Assembly: GCF_026341775.1 (NCBI RefSeq)
Contig: NZ_JAPEOB010000001.1
Location: 2,666,001 to 2,730,000, forward strand
Origin: Streptomyces sp. NBC_00654
GTDB taxonomy: Bacteria; Actinomycetota; Actinomycetes; Streptomycetales; Streptomycetaceae
Reading direction: 5' to 3'
DNA: 64,000 bases
Shown here in pieces: positions 24,664-34,011 of the stretch. Position 1 is the stretch's first letter; every line of letters starts with the position of its first letter. The notes under the pieces are model-generated. The model was not told where the DNA came from. It did not search any database and saw nothing but the letters and a program-made list of their open reading frames with translations. Position numbers and translations under genes: made by a program.

Positions 24664-27600
24664 TCAGCCGAGCAGCTCCACCTCCGCCAGGGTCGCCGGG
24701 CCGTCGAGCACCAGCCGGTACTTCGCGTAGGCGCCCGGCCGGTCCACCGAGAACACCCGGGTCTGCTGGTCCCAGGCGAAGGTCTGCGCGGACCGCTTGT
24801 CGAGGTCCGTCCACGCCGTGCCGTCCGAGGACCCCTGCAGGACCCAGCCGCTCGGGGCCCCGTCCGCCGCGGCCGAGGTCAGCGTGTACTGGAGAGCCTT
24901 CGTCGCCGTACCCACCGGCAGGTCCACCGACTCGGCGGTCGCGGAGGTCGCCGACGTGTTGTCGAAGAGGGCGCCTCTGCCCTTCAGCACATCACCCCGC
25001 GGCGACGGAACCCTGTCGTCCTCGGTGATGGACACCGGGGCCGCGTCCTTCCCCGTGCCCCAGGCGGACGGCCGGGAGCCCATGTCGAACTCCAGGGTGC
25101 CGCCCCCGGCCAGCAGGGCGTGGGGGAGCGAAGTGGAGGTCCACTTCTTGCCGTTGACCTTCAAGCCCTGAACGTAGATGTTCCTCGTGCTGTTCTTCGG
25201 AGCGCTGACCACCAGCTTGCGGCCGTTCTCCAGGCGCACGGTCGCCTTCGTGAAGAGCGGCGAGCCGATCGCGTACTCGCCACTGCCCATCACCAGCGGG
25301 TAGAAGCCGAGCGAGGAGAACAGGAACCACGCCGACTGCTCACCGTTGTCCTCGTCGCCGTGGTAGCCCTGCCCGATCTCGCTGCCCGTGTAGAGGCGGC
25401 CGAGGACCTCGCGCACCTTCTCCTGCGTCCGGAAGGGCCGCGAGGCCGCGTTGTACATGTACGTGGCGTGGTGGGCGACCTGGTTGCTGTGGCCGTACTG
25501 GCCCATCCGTACGTCACGCGCCTCCGTCATCTCATGGATGACGCCCCCGTACGAGCCGGTGAACTCCGGTCCGGCGGTCTCCGGAGTGGAGAAGTAGGTG
25601 TCCAGCTTCTCGCCCAGACCGGCCCGCCCGCCGTACAGGTTCGCCAGGCCCCGGCTGTCCTGCGGGGCGGTGAAGGCGTAGCCCCAGCCGTTGGTCTCCG
25701 TGTAGTCGTAGCCCCAGACCCGCGGGTCGTACTGGCCGGAGGGGAGACGCCAGTCGCCCTTGGCGTCCCTGCCCTGGAAGAAGCCGGCCTTGTCGTCGAA
25801 GAGCTTGACGTAGTTGCGGGCGCGGTTGAGGAAGTACGCGGACTCCTCCTTGTACCGCTCCTTCTTCGTCTTTCGGTGGAGCGCCTTGCCCATCTGCGCG
25901 ATGCCGTAGTCGTTGAGGTAGCCCTCCAGCGACCAGGACAGGCCCTCGTGCGTGGTGGTGTCGGCGTACCCGGTGAAGACGGAGGTCCGCATGCCCTTGC
26001 GGCCGACGCCGGAGGACGGCGGGACCACCGTGGCGTTCTTGACCGCCGCGTCGTAGGCCGCCTCCGCGTCGAACTTCACGCCCTTGACGTACGCGTCGGC
26101 GAACGCCACGTCCGAACTGGTGCCGGTCATCAGGTCCGCGTAACCGGGCGAGGACCAGCGGGAGATCCAGCCGCCGTCCTTGTACTGCTGGACGAAGCCG
26201 TCCACCATCTCGCCCGCCTTCTTCGGAGTGAGGAAGGAGTAGGCGGGCCACGTCGTGCGGTAGGTGTCCCAGAAGCCGTTGTTGACGTACACCTTGCCGT
26301 CGACGATCTTCGCGCCGGTGTGGGTCGGGGTGTCGGTGCCGGTCCGCGGGGAGAAGGGGCTGGCGTATCTGCTCTTCCCGTCGACCTGCTCGAAGCCCGA
26401 ATTCGGGTACAGGTACAGCCGGTACAGGCTGGAGTAGAGCGTCGTCAGCTGGTCGGCGTTCGCGCCCTCGACCTCCACTTTGCCCAGGATGCCGTCCCAC
26501 GCCTTCCGCGCCCGGCTCTCGACGCGGTCGAAGGAGGTGGACGCCGGGAGCTCCATGGCGAGGTTCTGCTCGGCCTGGTCGAGGCTGATCAGCGAGGTGG
26601 CCAGCCGCAGGCCGACCGTACGGTCCTTGCCCGCGTCGAACCGGAAGAAGCCGGTGACGTCGTCACCGCCGCCGCCCTTGAGCCGTCCGCTGTCGGTGAC
26701 CGGCGCGTCGAACGCCCCGTACACGAAGAGCCGGGTCGCTCCTGTCGAGCCGCCGCTCCGGACATCCGAATAGCCGGAGAAGGAACCGGACTTCGCGTCG
26801 AGCGTCAGACCGCCGTCGTTCGACACGTTGTCGAAGACGATGCTCGCGTCCTTGCCCGGATACGTGAACCGCATCCGCGCCGCGTGGTCGGTCGGCGTCA
26901 TCTCGGCCTTGAGGCCGTTCTCGAACGTCACGCCGTAGTAATGCGGCTTCGCCGTCTCGTTCCCGTGGCGGAAGGGCAGCGCGCGTGCCGTGCGCGAGGC
27001 GTCCGGGGTGCCCGCCTTCGCCGAGGGCATCAGCTGGAAGGTCTGGCGGTCGCCCATCCAGGGGCTCGGCTCGTGGCTGGCGCTGAAGGCCTGGAGTGTG
27101 GGCAGGTTGTCCTCGTTGTTGCCGCGTGCGTAGTCGTACAGCCAGCTCGTGGAGCCGGCGTTGGTGACCGGCGTCCAGAAGTTGAATCCGTGGGGGACGG
27201 CGGTGGCCGGGATGTTGTTGCCGCGCGAGAAGCCGCCGCTGGAGTTGGTGCCGCGGGTCGTCAGCGCGTAGTCCGACAGATGCGCCCTGCGCTTCTCGGG
27301 AACCTTCGGGGCGATCGTGATGTCGTCGATCCAGCCCTGGAACTTCGCGGGGCCCTCGGGGGAGTCGTACGCCACCAGAATCCGGTCGACGGTCCGGCCC
27401 GCCGCGACCGTTCCGATGCGCGAGGAGACCGTGTTCCACTGGTTGACGTAGAGCCGCTTGGCGTCGGCCTGGCCCTGGGGGGTCAGCGCACCGCCGTGGG
27501 AGTCGGTGGCCTTCAGCCCGCTCAGATAGGTGCCGTCGGTGAAGGCGAGGTCCACCGCGACATGCGTCGCCGGGTAGGAGAGGTCGGTCTCGCCCATCTG

Positions 27601-28512
27601 CGGATACACCAGGTAGGAGAGCTGGGTGTCCTTGGTGACGGCCGTGTTCACGTCGAAGACCTTGTTGTACGAGTACGCCCGGCCGCCCGGCTTGTGCGTA
27701 CCCGCGTACCGGAGCGCCTTCCGCCCGGTGAATCCCGCACCCGACTTGGCGGTGGGCGAGCCGGAGGGGCCCCGGTCGGCCTGGCTGCGCATGTCGTCGG
27801 GGGCCGGGGCGGAGGTGTCGCCGTCGGAGAACTGGACGTCAGCGAGCTGGGTCGCGTCCGTGGCGCCGTTGTTCTTCGTGATCTCCAGCCGGAAGTGCTG
27901 GTACGCCCTGTCGGCGGTGAAGTCGTACGACGTGGTCTGGAGCCGCTTCGGGAAGGTCTGCCCGGTCAGGGTGTCCAGGTCGGTCCAGGTCCGGCCGTCC
28001 GCGGAGCCCTTCAGGGTCCAGTCCTTCGGGTCCCGCTCGGCGTGGTCGTTGGCCGAGGTCAGCGCGTATGTCACGACCTTGACCGGTTCGGCCAGATCGA
28101 ACTCGATCCAGCCGGACGGCTCGAACGCCAGCCATTTGGTGCCGGGTTCGCCGTCGGTCAGATTCTCCTTGACCTCGCCGCCGCCGGTGTTCTCGCCGCT
28201 GGCGCGCAGATCCGTCACCTTGTCGGTGACATTGCCGGGTATCCCGGCGGCGAACCCGCCGTCGACGCCCGAGGCCCTCGGCCTGCCGTCCGGGCCCTCC
28301 TCCACGGTGTTGCGCCAGTCCGGCTGCTTCTCGTCCGCCTCGAACGAGGAACTGAACGTTCGCTCACCGGACGGCTTTTGGGGCGTTCCGGCCGGTTGTG
28401 CGGCGGCGGCCGTGGGGACCGCCAGCACCAGAGCGAGCGATGCCGCGATGGTGGCGGCTGTGTGGCTTCGTCTCTTTCGAGAGCTTTGGTGGAGACCACG
28501 TGGTGGCTGCAT
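24664..28512 (-). CDS. Secreted GH92 alpha-mannosidase with discoidin-type modules
   Basis: A 1282-residue exported glycosidase from ATG 28512. It has a long signal peptide (HTAATIAASLALVLAVPTAA). A discoidin/F5-8C-type module spans about 110-240 (GWIEFDLAEPVKVVTYALTS), followed by a jelly-roll insert. The GH92 N-terminal beta domain and (alpha/alpha)6 catalytic barrel span about 410-1140, with GGFSRGNNIPATAVPHGFNF, WSSPGYADLMTGTSSD, and GDEDNGEQSAWFLFSSLGFY at the active site. A second sugar-binding-like module forms the C-terminus. GH92 enzymes are calcium-dependent exo-mannosidases cleaving alpha-1,2/1,3/1,6 links of fungal or yeast mannans and N-glycans. A LacI-type operator lies 30 bases upstream, suggesting induction by released sugar. 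Confidence 0.93.
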   Translation of the reverse strand: MQPPRGLHQSSRKRRSHTAATIAASLALVLAVPTAAAAQPAGTPQKPSGERTFSSSFEADEKQPDWRNTVEEGPDGRPRASGVDGGFAAGIPGNVTDKVTDLRASGENTGGGEVKENLTDGEPGTKWLAFEPSGWIEFDLAEPVKVVTYALTSANDHAERDPKDWTLKGSADGRTWTDLDTLTGQTFPKRLQTTSYDFTADRAYQHFRLEITKNNGATDATQLADVQFSDGDTSAPAPDDMRSQADRGPSGSPTAKSGAGFTGRKALRYAGTHKPGGRAYSYNKVFDVNTAVTKDTQLSYLVYPQMGETDLSYPATHVAVDLAFTDGTYLSGLKATDSHGGALTPQGQADAKRLYVNQWNTVSSRIGTVAAGRTVDRILVAYDSPEGPAKFQGWIDDITIAPKVPEKRRAHLSDYALTTRGTNSSGGFSRGNNIPATAVPHGFNFWTPVTNAGSTSWLYDYARGNNEDNLPTLQAFSASHEPSPWMGDRQTFQLMPSAKAGTPDASRTARALPFRHGNETAKPHYYGVTFENGLKAEMTPTDHAARMRFTYPGKDASIVFDNVSNDGGLTLDAKSGSFSGYSDVRSGGSTGATRLFVYGAFDAPVTDSGRLKGGGGDDVTGFFRFDAGKDRTVGLRLATSLISLDQAEQNLAMELPASTSFDRVESRARKAWDGILGKVEVEGANADQLTTLYSSLYRLYLYPNSGFEQVDGKSRYASPFSPRTGTDTPTHTGAKIVDGKVYVNNGFWDTYRTTWPAYSFLTPKKAGEMVDGFVQQYKDGGWISRWSSPGYADLMTGTSSDVAFADAYVKGVKFDAEAAYDAAVKNATVVPPSSGVGRKGMRTSVFTGYADTTTHEGLSWSLEGYLNDYGIAQMGKALHRKTKKERYKEESAYFLNRARNYVKLFDDKAGFFQGRDAKGDWRLPSGQYDPRVWGYDYTETNGWGYAFTAPQDSRGLANLYGGRAGLGEKLDTYFSTPETAGPEFTGSYGGVIHEMTEARDVRMGQYGHSNQVAHHATYMYNAASRPFRTQEKVREVLGRLYTGSEIGQGYHGDEDNGEQSAWFLFSSLGFYPLVMGSGEYAIGSPLFTKATVRLENGRKLVVSAPKNSTRNIYVQGLKVNGKKWTSTSLPHALLAGGGTLEFDMGSRPSAWGTGKDAAPVSITEDDRVPSPRGDVLKGRGALFDNTSATSATAESVDLPVGTATKALQYTLTSAAADGAPSGWVLQGSSDGTAWTDLDKRSAQTFAWDQQTRVFSVDRPGAYAKYRLVLDGPATLAEVELLG

Positions 28513-28541
28513 GCCGAGCCATTCCTCCCCGGAAGCGTGCT

Positions 28542-28555
28542 GGACAACGTTGTCA
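28542..28555. promoter_or_regulatory. LacI-family operator upstream of the GH92 gene
   Basis: GACAACGTTGTC (28543-28554) is a perfect 12-bp palindrome with the central CG typical of LacI/GalR-family sites, flanked by G and A. It lies 31-42 bases before the mannosidase start. The regulator gene is not in the window. Confidence 0.75.
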
Positions 28556-28737
28556 TAGCGCGATGCAAGGTCCAGTAGGGAGCCCAGTGGTCGGATGTGT
28601 CAAGGGTGTTGCAAGGGATTGCCCAGGTGAATCGACCGTAATGCGGAAATAGGTGCCACGGGATCGGGGCGCACGGTGCCGAGGTGTCCACGAGGTCTCA
28701 ACTCGGGAAAGACTGCTGTCCAAACCGGTATTCGATC

Positions 28738-28770
28738 TTGCTCAGTTGGCAACAAGTGGACTATACCTGT
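28738..28770 (+). promoter_or_regulatory. Possible ngcE promoter overlapped by a DasR-like element
   Basis: TTGCTC (28738-28743), an 18-base spacer and TATACC (28762-28767) form a plausible promoter. AGTGGACTATACCTGT (28755-28770) overlaps the -10 and matches the DasR dre consensus AGTGGTCTAGACCACT at 12 of 16 positions. DasR controls GlcNAc/chitin uptake, which suits the following operon. The leader would be about 235 bases. Both calls are tentative. Confidence 0.4.
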
Positions 28771-28938
28771 CGGCACCCGCGCAGCCGATTCATACGGTTG
28801 CGCGGCGGGGGGACGGGGGATGTTCGCGGGGACGCCGAGGTGTTCGCGCTGTACGGTCATCTCCCCATACCCCGCGGCACGTCAATGCCGGTACATATGT
28901 GTTTGACCCAAGCGCAACTGACCGCGGTGGCGGGGCCC

Positions 28939-28953
28939 TTCGCCTGAGGCGAA
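28939..28953 (+). promoter_or_regulatory. Perfect inverted repeat in the ngcE leader
   Basis: TTCGCC-TGA-GGCGAA is a 6-bp perfect dyad ending 55 bases before the ngcE start. It may be an operator or a small RNA hairpin. The rest of the 496-base gap between 28513 and 29008 shows no gene. Confidence 0.45.
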
Positions 28954-29008
28954 TCATTACGGGTGACCGGCACACCGCCTGAGTCCTGGAGAAGGCGAGG
29001 ACTTGAGC

Positions 29009-30454
29009 ATGGGATCCACCTCCGCCCACAACAATGAGGGCCTTGGCCGTCGCGATCTGATCAAGCGGTCTGCCGCACTCGGCCTGATCGCTGTTCCGAC
29101 GATGAGTTTCCTGTCCGCCTGCGCGAGCGGAGACAGCGGAAGCGACGACAAGGTCGAAAAGGGCACGAAGTCCGCCAAGAATCCGCTGGCGGTCAATGAG
29201 AGCGCCCCCCTCGAACTGGTCATCTTCGACGGTGGATACGGCACGAAGTACGCCGAGGACGCCCAGGCGTCCTACGAGAAGGCCTTCCCCAAGGCGAAGG
29301 TCACCTTCTCCAAGACGCAGAAGATCCAGTCCGTGCTGCAGCCGCGCTTCAACGGCGGCACGCCTCCGGACCTGATCGACAACTCCGGTGCCCAGCAGAT
29401 GGACATGGGCGTGCTGGTCGGGAAGGGGCAGCTCGCGGACCTCACCGCGCTGCTCGACGCGCCCTCCCTCGACGACCCGGCCAAGAAGGTCCGTGACACG
29501 CTGCGTCCGGGCATCGTCGAGATGGGTCAGTTCGACGGCGACCCGTGCTGGATCCTCTACTACGCGTACACCGTCTACGGTGTCTGGTACTCCCAGACCG
29601 CGCTGGACAAGCTCGACGCGCAGTACCCGGAGAACTGGGACGACATGCTCGCGCTCTGCGCGAAGGCCAAGAAGCAGGGGATCGCGGGCTGGACCTACCC
29701 CGGCAAGCACCCCTACTACCTGCCCTTCTCGCTCTACCCCTTCATCGCCAAGATCGGCGGCGTCGCGGTCCTCGACGCGATCGACAACCTGGAGCCGAAG
29801 GCCTGGGAGCACCCCGCCGTCAAGGCGGCCTTCGAGGCGTACTACGAGCTCTACGCCAAGGGCTACATCCTCAAGGGCACCCCGGGCCTGGACCACCGCG
29901 GCTCGCAGGGCGCCTGGGCCCGCGGCAAGGCGCTGTTCATCCCGAACGGCTCCTGGGTCGAGAACGAGGAAGCGGCGATCATCCCCAAGGACTTCAAGCT
30001 GTCCGTGGGTGCTCCCTCCAGCCTCGACTCGTCCGACAAGCTGCCCTTCGGCACCATGTGGGCATCCGGCGGCGAGCCCTTCATCGTCCCGGCGAAGGCG
30101 AAGAACCCCGAGGGCGGCATGGAGCAGCTGCGCATCATGCTCAGCGAGGCGTCCTCCAAGGTCTTCACCTCCAGCAGCAAGTCCCTGTCGGCCTTCAACG
30201 GCGGCACCGAAGGCATCGAGCTGTCGGACGGCCTGAAGGCGGGCGTCGCCGCCCTGGAGAAGGCCGGCACCAATGTGGTCAACCCGCGCCTGCAGGACTG
30301 GTACGTGAAGCTCCAGAAGGAGCAGATCGGTGTCGCCGCGCTCGGCGAGATGATGGCCGGCCGCGCCAACCCGGCGGAGACCATCAAGAAGATCCAGGCC
30401 TTCGCGGACGCGGCGGCCAAGGACCAGTCCATCAAGCACTACAAGCACCAGTGA
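29009..30454 (+). CDS. ngcE: NgcE-like sugar-binding lipoprotein (GlcNAc/chitobiose ABC importer)
   Basis: A 481-residue substrate-binding lipoprotein from ATG 29009 behind GCGAGGA; TTG 29003 is too close to that site. The N-terminus GRRDLIKRSAALGLIAVPTM with lipobox LSAC is a Tat-type lipoprotein signal. The mature part is a family-1 extracellular solute-binding protein (DLIDNSGAQQMDMGVLVGKG, WILYYAYTVYGVWYSQTALD). Position next to a ROK regulator and xyl-like genes matches the S. coelicolor NgcE homologue SCO6005, reported to bind N,N'-diacetylchitobiose. It delivers ligand to the two permeases that follow. Substrate assignment rests on recalled synteny and family resemblance. Confidence 0.8.
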   Translation: MGSTSAHNNEGLGRRDLIKRSAALGLIAVPTMSFLSACASGDSGSDDKVEKGTKSAKNPLAVNESAPLELVIFDGGYGTKYAEDAQASYEKAFPKAKVTFSKTQKIQSVLQPRFNGGTPPDLIDNSGAQQMDMGVLVGKGQLADLTALLDAPSLDDPAKKVRDTLRPGIVEMGQFDGDPCWILYYAYTVYGVWYSQTALDKLDAQYPENWDDMLALCAKAKKQGIAGWTYPGKHPYYLPFSLYPFIAKIGGVAVLDAIDNLEPKAWEHPAVKAAFEAYYELYAKGYILKGTPGLDHRGSQGAWARGKALFIPNGSWVENEEAAIIPKDFKLSVGAPSSLDSSDKLPFGTMWASGGEPFIVPAKAKNPEGGMEQLRIMLSEASSKVFTSSSKSLSAFNGGTEGIELSDGLKAGVAALEKAGTNVVNPRLQDWYVKLQKEQIGVAALGEMMAGRANPAETIKKIQAFADAAAKDQSIKHYKHQ

Positions 30455-30502
30455 CAATGCGTCACCAGCGGCGGCAGCGCAGGAAGGTCGGAGTCGGTAA
30501 CG

Positions 30503-31423
30503 ATGCAACACGGTAAATACCGGTTCATAGTCGGGTTCTTGGTGGTGCCGATGGCGTTGTACGTCATCTTCGTCATCTGGCCGTTCATCCAGTCCATCTA
30601 CTACTCGTTCACGGACTGGACGGGTCTGAGCCCCGACTTCAAGATGGTCGGCTTCGACAACTACACCAAGATGTTCGATGACGACGTCTTCTGGAAATCC
30701 CTGCAGCACAGTGTGCTGCTGGCGGTGCTGCTGCCGCTGGTGACGCTCGGCCTGGCGCTCTTCTTCGCCTTCATGCTCAATGTGGGCGGGCGGCGGCGCA
30801 GGGGCGCCGCCATCGCGGGTGTGCGTGGCTCGGGCTTCTACAAGATCGCCTACTTCTTCCCCCAGGTGCTCTCGATCGCGATCGTGGCCATCCTGTTCCA
30901 GTTCGCCTTCGACCCGGCCCAGGGCATGATCAACGGCACGCTCAAGGCCTTCGGCTTCGAGGACGTGCCGGACTGGCTGGGCGACCCCCAGCTGGCCCTG
31001 TGGTGCATCTCCGCGGTCCTCGTCTGGTGCACGGTCGGCTTCTTCGTGGTGCTGTTCTCCGCGGGCATGGCCTCCATCCCCAAGGACTTCTACGAGGCGG
31101 CGCTGCTGGACGGCGCGAGCCGCTTCACGACCTTCTTCCGGATCACGCTGCCGCTGCTGTGGGACACGGTCCAGTCCGGCTGGGTCTACATGGGCATCCT
31201 GGCGCTGGGCGCCGAGGGCTTCGCCGTCGTGCACATCATGAGTGTCGGTCCCGGTGGGCCGGACTACTCGACGACCGTCCTGCCGCTGTACGTGTACCAG
31301 GCGGCGTTCCGTGACGGACAGGCGGGCTATGCGACCACGATCGGTGTCGCCCTGCTCATCGTGACGCTGGCGTTCGCCGCCGTCGTGATGCGGCTGGGCC
31401 GGCGCGAGCGGCTGGAGTTCTGA
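30503..31423 (+). CDS. ngcF: NgcF-like ABC sugar permease
   Basis: A 306-residue MalF-type inner-membrane permease with about six hydrophobic helices. The first is GFLVVPMALYVIFVIWPF. The cytoplasmic EAA loop reads YEAALLDGASRFTTFFRITL and docks the ATPase. The gene starts 48 bases after ngcE and its stop overlaps the next start by one base, so ngcEFG form one operon. No ATP-binding subunit is encoded nearby. In streptomycetes the shared ATPase MsiK serves such importers, which is the likely arrangement here. Confidence 0.82.
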   Translation: MQHGKYRFIVGFLVVPMALYVIFVIWPFIQSIYYSFTDWTGLSPDFKMVGFDNYTKMFDDDVFWKSLQHSVLLAVLLPLVTLGLALFFAFMLNVGGRRRRGAAIAGVRGSGFYKIAYFFPQVLSIAIVAILFQFAFDPAQGMINGTLKAFGFEDVPDWLGDPQLALWCISAVLVWCTVGFFVVLFSAGMASIPKDFYEAALLDGASRFTTFFRITLPLLWDTVQSGWVYMGILALGAEGFAVVHIMSVGPGGPDYSTTVLPLYVYQAAFRDGQAGYATTIGVALLIVTLAFAAVVMRLGRRERLEF

Positions 31424-32397
31424 TGAAGACCACTGACACCCCTCCCACCGGCCCGTCCGGTCACCCGGGTCCCGCCGACTCCACCGGATCCTCGGGTCCC
31501 GGCGGGCCGGCCGTACCGGAGCAGCGCACCGGCGGGGTCCGCAGCGGCGGCTCCGCCCCGAGGAAGAGCGGCGAGGGCCACGTCCTCAACGTCTTCTCGC
31601 ACGGGATGCTGATCCTCTGGGCCGTCATGGTCGTCATGCCGCTGTTCTGGGCGGTGATGTCCTCCTTCAAGAGCGACACGGACATCTTCAACTCCCCCTG
31701 GTCGCTGCCCGACTCGCTGGACTTCTCCAGCTGGGGCAGGGCCTGGAACCAGGCCAACATGAGCGAGTACTTCCTCAACACCATCCTGGTGGTGGGAGGG
31801 TCGCTCGTCGGCACGCTGGTCCTGGGATCGATGGCCGCCTATGTGCTCGCCCGCTTCGAGTTCCCCGGCAACCGGTTCATTTACTTCTTGTTCGTCGGCG
31901 GGATGAGCTTCCCCGTCATGCTGGCGCTGGTCCCGCTGTTCTACGTCCTGGACAATCTGGGGCTGCTGAACACGATCCACGGCCTGATCCTCGTGTACAT
32001 CGCGTACTCGCTGCCGTTCACCGTGTTCTTCCTGACCTCGTTCTTCCGTACGCTGCCGACCTCGATCGCGGAAGCCGCGATCATCGACGGCGCCTCGCAC
32101 ACCCGTACGTTCTTCCAGGTCATGCTGCCGATGGCCAAGCCCGGTCTGATCAGCGTCGGTATCTTCAATTTCCTGGGCCAGTGGAACCAGTACATGCTGC
32201 CCACGGTGCTGAACACCGACCCGGACAAGAGAGTGCTCGCGCAGGGGCTGGTCGAGCTGGCGGCCAGCCAGGGATACAAGAGCGACTATTCCGGTCTCTT
32301 CGCCGGTCTGGTGATCGCGATGCTTCCTGTTCTGGGGGCGTACATCATTTTCCAGCGGCAGGTCGTTTCGGGTATGACGGCGGGCGCTCTGAAGTAA
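31423..32397 (+). CDS. ngcG: NgcG-like ABC sugar permease
   Basis: A 324-residue MalG-type permease. It has an unusually long Pro/Gly/Ser-rich cytoplasmic N-terminus of about 50 residues, then roughly six membrane helices beginning HGMLILWAVMVVMPLFWAVM. The EAA loop is AEAAIIDGASHTRTFFQVML. The start codon overlaps the ngcF stop by one base (TGATG). With NgcF it forms the transmembrane channel. A perfect 11-bp hairpin terminator 46 bases later ends the operon. Confidence 0.82.
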   Translation: MKTTDTPPTGPSGHPGPADSTGSSGPGGPAVPEQRTGGVRSGGSAPRKSGEGHVLNVFSHGMLILWAVMVVMPLFWAVMSSFKSDTDIFNSPWSLPDSLDFSSWGRAWNQANMSEYFLNTILVVGGSLVGTLVLGSMAAYVLARFEFPGNRFIYFLFVGGMSFPVMLALVPLFYVLDNLGLLNTIHGLILVYIAYSLPFTVFFLTSFFRTLPTSIAEAAIIDGASHTRTFFQVMLPMAKPGLISVGIFNFLGQWNQYMLPTVLNTDPDKRVLAQGLVELAASQGYKSDYSGLFAGLVIAMLPVLGAYIIFQRQVVSGMTAGALK

Positions 32398-32443
32398 TTC
32401 CGGCCCCTCGCTCTCCGCGTTCGCGCATTCCGTGCGGACGGTG

Positions 32444-32476
32444 AATGCCCCGGCAGGTACATCCGCCGGGGCATTT
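32444..32476 (+). terminator. Terminator of the ngc operon
   Basis: AATGCCCCGGC (32444-32454) pairs perfectly with GCCGGGGCATT (32465-32475) around a 10-base loop, followed by TCCCC. Confidence 0.85.
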
Positions 32477-32677
32477 CCCCGTTCACCTGGGGTTTCCTCC
32501 CGCACCGGAGGCGGGCGGTGTGCCGCGCCCGCCTCCCTCCAGGCCCTGCGCGCTCAGGTCTTGACGGGAGGTACCCCCGAACGTTCATCTTAGAGTTCAC
32601 ATGTTGGAGAAAAGTCGGGGTCTCATTGGTACGGCGCCGACCGGGACGGCCTTCCGCGCCGTCCGCCAAGGGCAGGA

Positions 32678-33889
32678 GTGGATGAGTCGATGGAGACTCC
32701 CGGGTCGCAGACGTCTCTGCATCGGGCCAACCTTGAGCGGGTCGTACGAGCCGTACGGATGGCCGGGTCGCTCACCCAGGCGGAGATCGCCAGGAGCACC
32801 GGCCTCTCCGCAGCCACCGTCTCCAATATCGTCCGCGAGCTGAAGGACGGCGGAACGGTCGAGGTGACCCCCACGTCGGCGGGCGGCCGCCGGGCCCGCA
32901 GCGTCTCGCTCAGCGGGGACGCGGGCATCGTCGTCGGGGTCGACTTCGGCCATACCCATCTGCGGGTGGCCGTCGGCAATCTGGCCCACCAGGTGCTGGC
33001 GGAGGAGTCCGAGCCGCTGGACGTCGATGCCTCGTCCGCGCAGGGCTTCGGGCGGGCGGAGACGCTGGTCAGGCGTCTGATCGGGAACACCGGGATCAGC
33101 CCGGAGAAGGTGATCGGCGTCGGTCTCGGTGTCCCCGGCCCCATCGACGTCGAGTCCGGCACCCTGGGCTCCACCTCGATCCTGCCGGGCTGGACGGGCA
33201 TCAATCCGAGCCAGGAGCTCGCCGGACGGCTCGGCGTTCCGGTGTACGTCGACAACGACGCCAACCTCGGGGCGCTGGGCGAGCTGGTCTGGGGGAGCGG
33301 ACGAGGGGTCCGGGACCTGGCGTACATCAAGGTCGCGAGCGGTGTCGGCGCCGGTCTGGTGATCGACGGGACCATCTACCGGGGCCCCGGCGGCACGGCC
33401 GGCGAGATCGGGCACATCACGCTCGACGAGTCGGGGCCGGTGTGCCGCTGCGGGAACCGGGGCTGCCTGGAGACCTTCACGGCCGCCCGGTACGTCCTGC
33501 CCCTGCTCCAGCCCAGCCACGGGCCCGACCTCACCATGGAGCGGGTGGTCCAGCTGGCCCGGGAGGGCGACCCGGGCTGCCGCCGGGTGGTGGGTGACGT
33601 GGGGCGGCACATCGGCAGTGGGGTGGCCAATCTGTGCAACCTGCTCAACCCCAGCCGGGTGGTGCTCGGCGGCTCCCTGGCGGAGGCCGGGGAGCTGGTG
33701 CTCGGGCCGATCCGCGACTCGGTGTCCCGGTACGCCATCCCCAGCGCGGCGCGGCAGCTCTCGGTGCTGCCCGGGGCGCTCGGCGGGCGGGCGGAGGTGC
33801 TGGGCGCGCTGGCCCTGGTGCTCAGCGAGATGGGGGATTCAACCCTTTTGGAGAACACCTTTCCCGCAGGCACTCCTGCCTTCACTTAG
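32678..33889 (+). CDS. rok7B7: ROK-family transcriptional regulator (Rok7B7-like)
   Basis: A 403-residue ROK repressor. GTG 32678 lies five bases after AAGG; an in-frame ATG at 32690 sits 11 bases after AGGAG and is nearly as good. Residues about 20-75 are a winged helix (LTQAEIARSTGLSAATVSNI). The rest is a sugar-kinase-like ROK domain with VDNDAN and the zinc-binding CRCGNRGCLETF. S. coelicolor Rok7B7 (SCO6008) occupies the same place between ngc and xyl operons and affects xylose uptake, carbon repression and development. Identity here is by recalled synteny and domain match. It probably regulates the divergently acquired sugar operons on both sides. Confidence 0.85.
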   Translation: MDESMETPGSQTSLHRANLERVVRAVRMAGSLTQAEIARSTGLSAATVSNIVRELKDGGTVEVTPTSAGGRRARSVSLSGDAGIVVGVDFGHTHLRVAVGNLAHQVLAEESEPLDVDASSAQGFGRAETLVRRLIGNTGISPEKVIGVGLGVPGPIDVESGTLGSTSILPGWTGINPSQELAGRLGVPVYVDNDANLGALGELVWGSGRGVRDLAYIKVASGVGAGLVIDGTIYRGPGGTAGEIGHITLDESGPVCRCGNRGCLETFTAARYVLPLLQPSHGPDLTMERVVQLAREGDPGCRRVVGDVGRHIGSGVANLCNLLNPSRVVLGGSLAEAGELVLGPIRDSVSRYAIPSAARQLSVLPGALGGRAEVLGALALVLSEMGDSTLLENTFPAGTPAFT

Positions 33890-33914
33890 ATAATGAATGG
33901 CACCGTTGTCATCT

Positions 33915-33937
33915 CGTTAAGAATTTACTCCTTGACG
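33915..33937 (+). promoter_or_regulatory. Inverted repeat in the xylF promoter region
   Basis: CGTTAAG, nine bases, then CTTGACG form an imperfect dyad (6 of 7 paired) 75 bases before xylF. The right arm contains TTGACG, which could be a -35 element. Together these suggest an operator for the adjacent ROK protein, not proven. Confidence 0.5.
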
Positions 33938-34011
33938 CTGGCGTTGCGGCCGAGTTGACTTCCGTCCACCTCGGCCGCGACGTTGCGGCCACGTCAGGGA
34001 GGCAAACCCCC

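Noticed and set aside
25120..28578. A 1152-codon open frame opposite the GH92 gene
   Set aside because: Antisense shadow with Arg/Val/Gly-rich composition and no family signature; the GH92 frame has signal peptide and catalytic motifs.
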